NCBI GenBank assembly: GCA_914767715.1
Contig: OU612073.1
Span: forward strand, 13,268,001 to 13,332,000
Source of the DNA: Membranipora membranacea
Taxonomy: Eukaryota; Bryozoa; Gymnolaemata; Cheilostomatida; Membraniporidae
DNA length: 64,000 bases
Reading direction: 5' to 3'
The translations under genes were made by a program, and so were the position numbers. The notes under the pieces are model-generated. The model had not been told where the DNA came from. It worked only from the letters and a program-made list of their open reading frames with translations, and did not search any database. Positions 56,332 to 64,000 of this stretch are shown here, one piece after another (positions within the stretch are counted from its first letter, which is position 1; each line of letters starts with the position of its first letter).

Positions 56332-59300
56332 TTACGGGTATAGGTTACTAGGCCACCAACCATGAGCTCCACCTATCGGTCTCTGTCCCTGATCAGATGA
56401 AGACACAGATGAGCTTGTTCCACTTCCCGCAAAACCACCAGCAAACCTGTGTCCTGACACAACAGCATTACTGTGAAATCTTAGTGCAGGATGTGTGTAC
56501 TTGAGCGTGTTATATCTGTGAATTTGTGGCTTGGGCTTGCGTTTTTTCTGAAACTGGAAAATCAGAAAAGGGGACATGTTACATACCTGTAGGAGATATC
56601 AAAAATTGTTCTTAATTTATCTTATCTATCTATATAGCTAGTGTGCTAACCGGTCGCGATATCCCACCATCCTGTAAATATAGAATCGGTTGATTGCGCT
56701 AATCAAAAAAGCATCTACATATCATTCAGAAAACAAGTACACATGGGCAGGGCTGCCAACAATTTTCGTGGAGAAGGAGTAGTTTTTGTTGGAGATGAAG
56801 ATGGTTTGGCGGATATTAAGGTCTGTGGGATGTAGGATGTGGGCGGGACCCCAGATCATCCACCGTGGAAATCTTTTGGTTGCGTATGACCCTAAAAATT
56901 AAGGACTCTGAAGCCAGAATTATACCAATCAACAAAAACACAATGATATAATATGAAAGTAGCCGTGGCATAAGTTCAAACTTTAAAAAAGAGTAGATTT
57001 CTATGCTTTTCGAAAAAAAGCAAAAGAGTAGGAAGCAGAATTGGTAAAAGAGTAGATCAACTCTTGAGTTGAGTTAGCAACCCTGCACAGGAGAGATTCT
57101 TTAAGGACCTAGTACCATACCGATGTAACACAATGAACTCTTTAAGATACAACAATGTTTATTTAGATTTTATTTACACACTCGGTTGATACTTACACAT
57201 ACAATTACAGCGGCAGCTACTACAACAATCAGCAGAATTCCTGAGAAGATAGCAGTTATTACCGCAGGCAACCAGCCTGGGGTTGGGTTGACTTCAGTTG
57301 TTGTTGTAGGAGCAGGAACTACAAACATATATATGGAATAAGTACAAATTATCGTTGATTGACCTTTTTTATCTAGCAAGACAGCTGATTACCAGTAAGA
57401 TGTTGTCCACTACCTACTGTTAAGTTTTAGTGCTTGATGTTAAATTCTAGACGAAGCCTAACATATTGTAAAATTAAGAATCGAGCTCTAATGATGTGAG
57501 ATTAACATGGGTTGATAGCATGGAATCAACCATTGTCACATTATAATAAAAATGTAGAAGTCGTAGGGTCATAGGTAACTTTTGCTTACCTGTAGCAATT
57601 ACTGGTTCATCAACACCTACAAATGTAGTTTGCTCTCCGTCCACAGTAACTTGTTGTTTAGCAGCAGCTTCTGTAGCATCAGCCACAGCCGATGTCAGCT
57701 CATCTAATGAAGGCTCACTGGCAGCACTTCCTGATAGCGGCACTGTTGAATTAACTGCAGCAGTAAAACTGACACCAATATCACTCTGAGCTTCCACCGC
57801 TCTTCTTTTTCTCCCTCGATTTTGTGGAACACAGCTGTGTTTAAAAGAAGATTAAGTTATTGTTTTATTTTGCAGTTAGTACTATTTCAGGAATTGCATT
57901 AAACTATCATATCATAGTAACCTAGATCATTGAATAAGGGTATAATCAGCTTGATGATAATATTTGAATGATCTTATACCACTGCTGCCACAGCTGGGGT
58001 TTGCCCACCAGAGCCACCATTCAAAAATTTGAATAGAGAGTTGTGGCATCAAAACATCTAGCCAGAAGCTTTGCATGGAGTTATATGACCTCTCAAAAAG
58101 TAGTGAGTATCTTCTTCCACAGCCACTCACTACTTTTTGAGAGTTCATATAACTCCATGCAAAGCTACTGGCTAGATGTTTTGATGCCACAACTCTCTAT
58201 TCAAATTTTTGACTGGTGGCTCTGCTGGGCAAAGCCAAGCTGTGTCAACAGTGGTTTAAAGGCTGAAGTTAAGAAGTAAGTCTGTTTACCTGAACTGTAT
58301 GACTGTCACACCTATGAATCCCCTCTGTAAGCTTTCTCCGAAGTTTGCATAAATCTACCACAAAGATTGAAACAATATTTATCCATGCCACCACTAATAT
58401 GTTTCTGCTCATTTATTTATGCAAAAATAGCAAATATTCAAAAGATTTTCATGCACAAGGCAATTATTTGATCAACATACATGCAAATGATAATTTCTAA
58501 TCAGTCAGGATGTCGCTGTCACATTCAACATTAGCAAAAGTGAATGCGGGTTGTCAGGACTGGTGTTCAAAGAGAGAATAGAGAATTCTGAAGATAGAAA
58601 ATAATATGCAACACTATAATTAGTGGAAAGATTTATATCTACCACAGCAAGGTAGGTTAGTCTCATTCCCCAATAGGCGGCTGTTGTTGGGTCTTCTATA
58701 TCGGTGTCACAGCCCCTAGGAAGCCCAATGGTGAACCAACATGCAATCACAACAATTCCATCTGACTCAGATTCAACATCTGATAACAAAAAGGAACCAT
58801 GATTGTCAAACGGACTATCCACGTCTAACATGATGCTGCAAATATCTCTTTTTCATCAAATGTAATACCTAGAATATTGTAATTGCATTTCAATAGTCCA
58901 TAATAATGCTCAGCAGCATTGATATGAATGTAATGCATTATAGTGAAATACATTTGTGGGGATATTCGATCAGTGCAACCTTCTAAAGGCAAGGTGCTTT
59001 CTAATGACTTTATTGGCTGCTTGAAAAAGTTTACAAGGGGTTGGCTTTATTACTTTATTGAACTTGTTGACCAATCAAAGAAGAACAATGTCTTCAAGCA
59101 ACTAAAAATAAATAGCCATGATGGTATTGCTGGGTCAGAAATGATCCCCTGATCCAGGAAATAGTCACTAACCTTGGATACAATCTCCTGTACCAGACTC
59201 AGCAAAATATCCTTCCTTACAACCACATACCCCCACTTGGGTACATTCAGCATTTTGTGTACACACGTTATTTGACTGCTCACATGAAGAATTGAAGATG

Positions 59301-59755
59301 TTCTTTGTTGAGACAGTAGTAGTTTCGGACGAAGGGGAATTTGTTGTGGTTTTTGGTAGAGTGGTGGTTGTTGGAAGTGTGGTGGTTGTTGGTACTGTGG
59401 TTGTTGGTACTGTGGTTGTTGGTACTGTGGTTGTTGGTACTGTGGTTGTTGGTACTGTGGTTGTTGGTACTGTGGTGGTTGTTGGTACTGTGGTGGCTGT
59501 TGGTACTGTGGTTGTTGGTACTGTGGTGGTTGTTGGTACTGTGGTTGTTGGTACTGTGGTTGTTGGTACTGTGGTGGTTGTTGGTACTGTGGTTGTTGGT
59601 ACTGTGGTTATTGGTACTGTGGTCGTTGGTACTGTGGTTGTTGGTACTGTGGTGGTTGTTGGTACTGTGGTTGTTGGTACTGTGGTTGTTGGGACTGTGG
59701 TTGTTGGTACTGTGGTAGTTGGTACTGTGGTGGTTGTTGGTACTGTGGTTATCCG
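56332..59755 (-). pseudogene. 5'-truncated paralogue of the mucin-like gene
   Basis: Exons 5-9 all remain with the same lengths as copy A (58643-58779, 58290-58354, 57590-57834, 57197-57318, 56332-56553) and usable splice sites. The repeat exon ends at 59173 with its EGF-like module. Upstream the Val-Pro-Thr array is only about 420 bp and stops abruptly at about 59755, where sequence matching the far 5' flank of gene A (25385) begins. Signal segment, both N-terminal EGF exons, start codon and promoter are gone. Exon 5 has several replacements against A (e.g. D-V-E-S for D-V-D-P, E-D for Q-N), exons 8 and 9 almost none. Probably a pseudogene, though the intact 3' exons could serve a chimeric transcript. 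Confidence 0.78.
57962..58262. mobile_element. Intronic foldback element, shortened copy B
   Basis: Same termini as 17188-17655 (accactgctgccacagctgg) but arms of only about 140 bp meeting near 58120 with almost no loop. Internal loss of the distal arm halves. Confidence 0.8.
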
Positions 59756-60145
59756 AAAGCTATGAGTCAAAAAATAACTTTTTTTGGTGATGGATTTTAA
59801 TCAAAGTATGGGGGCAGGTAGGGGAAAGGAGAGTGTCAATTCTTTTAATGTTTTAGAGAAACATTTCTATTTAGCAAAAATAAAGTTGGCTGTGGAGGTG
59901 ACAAGCAGCAACTGAGTGTGTGCTGTCCTGGCCCAATACTTACTCAAAACAAAATCACCAATATGACAATGCAACAGCCAATATTGCTGGGAACTTCCTA
60001 CTTCCTACTGCAATGGAATAGTGGCATATTAGCAAAAAACGGTTTAAAGGTCACTTGTCTTAAGTGGTTGTGGAAAGGCAACTCCTCATTTCTAGTCAAC
60101 ACAATAATATTTGTCATATCTTGTTTTTGGTTGCCAGGACAAAAA

Positions 60146-60461
60146 GGAGAGGTATACACCGGAGGGTGCTTGGGGCTGGAACAATCAACAATGAAAGCTC
60201 CCCCAGTGGGGCTGGAACCCACAACTCCTGCGGCACTAATCGCCTGGCAGTGAATAGCAAGCGGGCTAACCGATTGCGCCATCTCACCATCACCAAAAAA
60301 GAATGGGTCGATGGCGCTAATTAGATCGCCCGCTATTCACTACTCAGAGTTGTGTTCTCTCATCCCACAGCACACTCCAATCCACCAATGCCAAACACAG
60401 CGCACGTGTTAGGGTTATTGGCCTTACATGGCCCATTGCTGGGACCCCTTGTAGTAGGTTT
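60146..60461 (-). mobile_element. tRNA-derived inverted element, copy B1
   Basis: Partner of A1 at 26203. Box A is intact; the B box region reads GGTTCCAGCCC, one change from A1. Confidence 0.72.
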
Positions 60462-60541
60462 AGCTGTCTTTCCAGCTTGTCAGCATGTCTTTCCATGCTG
60501 TCACATGTCTTTCCATGAGTCAGTCAGTAGACAAGTAGACA

Positions 60542-60654
60542 GGAGAGGTATACACCCGAGGGTGCTGGGGGCTGGAACAATCAACAATGAAAACTCCCCC
60601 AGTGGGGCTCGTACCCACAAATCCTGCGGCACTAATCGCCTGGCAGTGAATAGC
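60542..60654 (-). mobile_element. tRNA-derived element, truncated copy B2
   Basis: Partner of A2 (26607-26719), with the same truncation point at gtgaatagc and a decayed B box. Confidence 0.7.
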
Positions 60655-61307
60655 ATTGTTGCAAGGGTAGAAACAATTTTTTGTACTGAAAATTTGTTGT
60701 TCTCCACCAACTGCATTGGGAAAATGCATATATTTAATGACTGTAGGAACAACAACAATGCTGATGTTATATTACTTTATATACTTGAAAAACCTCTGGA
60801 TAATCAAACCACTTTTGTGAAAAAAAACTGAAGAAGGCCAATTTTCTGCAGAGAATATTAAATACCATTAATTTATATGCATACCTACCTCTCTCACAGA
60901 ACTCTGCGATAGAATTCATCTGCTAAGTTTTGACAACCAAAAATGGGCTAAGCTTCTTTCCCTGCTGAATGATGAATGATTGCTCTGCAACAAATTCAAT
61001 CATTTACATTGCCTGAGAAAAAAACTAGCTCTTTGTTATTGTGAATATGAAACCGCGTACAACATATTTTTTCCCATAATATTGTTGTTTTAAATACAAT
61101 GAGTAGCAATCTTTGATTGCTTAATCGATCATAAACTTTTAATATCAAATTACAAAAGGAAGTATAGCAATATTAAGCAGTGACTTTTACTCAATCAGCA
61201 CAATTGGCTGATATGATGTTTGACCAATAAAAACAAATGCATTATATTATACCAGCATTAATCTCATGGTCAAAGCACGACATGAGTCTTTAATCTTAAC
61301 TAAACAA

Positions 61308-61632
61308 GGAGAGGTATACACTCGAGGGTGCTGGGGTCTGGAACAATCGACAATGAAAGCTCCCCCAGTGGGACTCGAACCCACAACTCCTGCGGCACTA
61401 ATCGCCTGGCAGTGAATAGCAAGCGCGCTAACCGATTGCGCCATCTCACCATCCCCAGAAAAGAATGGGTCGATGGCGCTAATTAGATAACCCGCTATTC
61501 ACTACTCGGAGTTGTGTTCTCTCATCCCACAGCACATTCCAATCCACCATTGCCACCCTATGAAACACAGCGTACGTGTTAGGGTTATTGGCCTTACATG
61601 GCCCATTGCTGGGACCCCTTGTAGTAGGTTTT
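61308..61632 (-). mobile_element. tRNA-derived inverted element, recent full copy, B only
   Basis: 325 bp between taaacaa and aatacag; A has the two joined (about 27367-27380), so this copy arrived after the duplication. It has the best pol III boxes of the set: GGTTCGAGTCC (about 61371-61381, minus) matches the tRNA B-box consensus and TGGCGCAATCGG (61432-61443, minus) the A box. The mirrored tRNA-like half lies to the right (about 61468-61530). Confidence 0.8.
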
Positions 61633-61639
61633 AATACAG

Positions 61640-64000
61640 TATTATTCTTATTCTTCAACTGATAAAACCGATGACATTAACAAATAATTTATCACCTTTC
61701 TCAGGTGAAATTCCGAAGGTAATAAATTGCTGCTTATGGTAATGGTCGAATAAACTCAGAACAAAGTTTGTCTAGCTTCCTTCTTCGCTGATCAGGTATT
61801 GATAAGGCCTTAGAATTGGCATTTGCGCAGTTAAGTATTAGAAAGGAATCGCAAAAGTAAGACATTCCAGTGTTAGGCGTGGTTGAAAATACCTATTGTC
61901 CAGGTATTGACATAAAATGCATAATGGATGTATTTTTTAAACACGCCTAAGACAAAAATAGAACCTATAAATTCATCGACTTCAAATTTCAGCTCTGGTC
62001 TTTCGAGTTTCTACTTGCTGCATGTGTAAACATCGTAATATCAGTTGCATCATCAGTTATGGCTATAATGACCTGAAGAAGTTTCAGATTCATTTATCAC
62101 TAATGATGTAGAGAGGAGTAATTCCTACAAAACAAAAACTGACCTTGCACATTCCTTTGTTTCTCCAGGTGCTAGTTATTTCGTTAGGAACGCCATTACC
62201 TCAGGTGGATACTCAGCCTGCTAAACTTAACCAGCTTAATTTCAGCCATAACCCTCCTTTAGTGAGTATAAATGATTAAACAAACCTACTTAGTAATGAG
62301 CCTGTGGGCTATTGCCTCTGTTATGATAAGAAAATCCATGTCTTTTTAATAGATGTCAAGATTAAAATAATAAAATGATTCTTACGCCTTCAGAATTTTG
62401 AAATTGTTCACCAAATTTTTAATTTAAAAATTGAGTTAAAATTTTTGAAATGACATACCCCTTATGACAGTCATTGCTAACTGAGGGGGGCTTGTAACAA
62501 CAAGTTTAGAGATTTATGGACGGATCGAAAATTGAAGATCACTTGGTAAGTATTTACAGAATTAAAGAAACCTACTTAGATAATTGTCCTGTGGGCTATC
62601 GCCCTTGCATTTGACAGGGATATGATAAGAGAATCCCTGTCGAAAATGGCAAGATGAAACTATTAAAAATGACACGCCCTGCTTCAATGTCTTGAAATTG
62701 TTACCCAAATAAAGAAGTATCAAAATTGGAATTAAATCAGGAAATGAGATTTGCCTCATGACAGAGCTCTTCTTATCTGGATTGCTTAGTCCTTTGTTTA
62801 GGAGCTTTGATTTTGTATATAAAATCTGTTATATTATTCAAAAAAAGATTAATTCTCCTTGATTACTATTTTTTCGAACTTCTGTTACAAATTAGCCTAG
62901 TTGAAAAAGATTCATAAATGGCTGCCAGAAGGCATAAACGAGATCAAGTTTTACCAAGTTTGCTTGCATTTAGAATTATTCCCCTCCAGTGATCAGTAGC
63001 AGTCCTGCTTGTGTACGTCATATAGTACGCGGGGGAGCAATTTCGAATGTAAGTAGCTTGATCTAGCCTACAGTGGTACAATTTGGGTTTTTGTAAATGA
63101 ACCTGCAAGATAGAATTCGGTTTAATATGATCTCTTGGTAACTCAGACATCAAAATGTCAAAAATAATAGAATAAGATGATATTATTACATCCTAATTCA
63201 AAATTCATGGGTAGCTAGAGTTAGGTCATAATGCTGAGCGTTCGTTTTTTTATCATAAGAGGCTTTATTAACCAAGACTCCGCATTTTGGTCTATGTGAA
63301 ATCTCTAGGCATCTTACCGTGTTGTTTATATGAATAAACATTTAAGGTTTGTCCCCTCATTGACATTAAGGGGACAACTATGGTTTTTTTTTCTAGATTT
63401 TGTTAATATTTTGATAATGGAGAATTAGAAATATCGAAAAGATCTGATGAAAGTTCATGGTTGTTTCACCAGAAGCCCTTAATTATAAATACACAACCGG
63501 TTTTTAGGGTTAACAAATCTGCAATCTGAATTTTATAGGTAGCCTACTATTTTCATCATGTAAAACATGCTTACAAGTTGGGATGACACCTGAAAACCCT
63601 ACAAGAGAACCCAGCAATTGTCGACTACTGCGAGTGATGGTGAGATCGGTCGCAATCTGTTTGTGTACATGCCATTCACTGCAAGGCGATTGGTACCGTG
63701 TGAGATTGTTCCAACCTCCAGCACCCTCAGGTGTATCTATCTCCTGCTATAATAACTATTTTTGAACGTCATCTTGTTGGGGTGTCAGGTAAATCTAGAA
63801 TACAGAGGAGATTATTCTTGGAGATCATGGCATCATTTGTTAGATTTAGCCACAAAGTCTTTGAATTCTCAAATCTTTGTTTGCCTCTAACTTTCAACTC
63901 ATCCTACGAACATCATTGTATTAATCCATCCTATTTTTGACAAAGCTTGGCTCAATATATAGACATTAGGACATGTCTTATCCAACAGTCAGGGCAAATA
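61640..64000. other. Copy B of 27.4-31.2 kb, no gene
   Basis: Collinear with A apart from the missing 1.4 kb (junction about 62183). Only short conserved open frames occur, e.g. 63583-63765 matching 30758-30940, without recognisable motifs. The conservation is explained by the duplication itself. Confidence 0.5.

Larger units (their letters stand above)
44071..64000. repeat. Segmental duplication, copy B (continues past the window)
   Basis: Partner of 3417-31190, same orientation. It still aligns at the last base (64000 with about 31190). B-only blocks: about 45690-46015, the inverted-repeat element 47511-47967, about 48350-49365, the expanded C-rich block near 49965-50490, 51089-51437 and the tRNA-derived element 61308-61632. 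B lacks the 5' part of the mucin-like gene. Confidence 0.95.

Noticed and set aside
59292-59765. Plus-strand Val-Gly and Leu-Trp open frames in copy B
   Set aside because: Antisense and shifted readings of the shortened repeat exon.

Overview
The window is eukaryotic, AT-rich, repeat-laden DNA from an animal, most likely an aquatic invertebrate. The evidence is short exons with GT/AG introns, calcium-binding EGF modules, a Thr/Pro mucin region followed by a transmembrane helix, LINE reverse transcriptase fragments, a tRNA-derived short element and several inverted-repeat elements. There is nothing bacterial here: no operons, Shine-Dalgarno sites or CRISPR. The species cannot be named from the sequence. 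All exon models are read by eye from splice sites, phase and conservation between copies.

Layout. 1-3.4 kb holds a diverged extra copy of the 9.3-11.6 kb region and a TTAA-flanked inverted-repeat element. 3.4-31.2 kb (copy A) and 44.1-64.0 kb (copy B, which runs off the window) are a direct segmental duplication in the same orientation. The spacer at 31.2-44.1 kb holds one secreted-protein gene, a broken LINE, one pseudogene and a large non-coding inverted-repeat element.

Two gene families stand out. (1) A two-exon family of small secreted Cys-rich proteins I do not recognise has five members: 5.1-5.7 kb (-, broken), 6.4-7.1 kb (-, intact), 35.0-35.6 kb (+, altered C-terminus), 38.4-39.1 kb (-, broken) and 46.3-46.9 kb (-, early stop). 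Every recognisable first exon is 118 bp with the same phase. (2) A nine-exon mucin-like type I membrane protein lies at 14.1-24.6 kb (-). It has a signal segment, a Ser/Thr-rich region, two EGF modules, about 800 residues of Val-Pro-Thr-Thr repeats, a third EGF-like module, a juxtamembrane domain with an RKRR site, a transmembrane helix and a basic tail. The model is 4,086 nt (1,361 aa) and all nine exons are phase-compatible. Copy B (56.3-59.8 kb) keeps exons 5-9 and a much shorter repeat exon. It has lost the start, signal segment and first two EGF exons to a deletion whose breakpoint is inside the repeat.

Comparing A with B gives a record of what moved after the duplication. B gained a 457-bp terminal-inverted-repeat element and a tRNA-derived element, both with visible empty sites in A. 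A carries a LINE 3' tail missing from B. The degree of A/B similarity changes along the length, which suggests gene conversion or haplotype mixing. A false duplication in the assembly has to be excluded.
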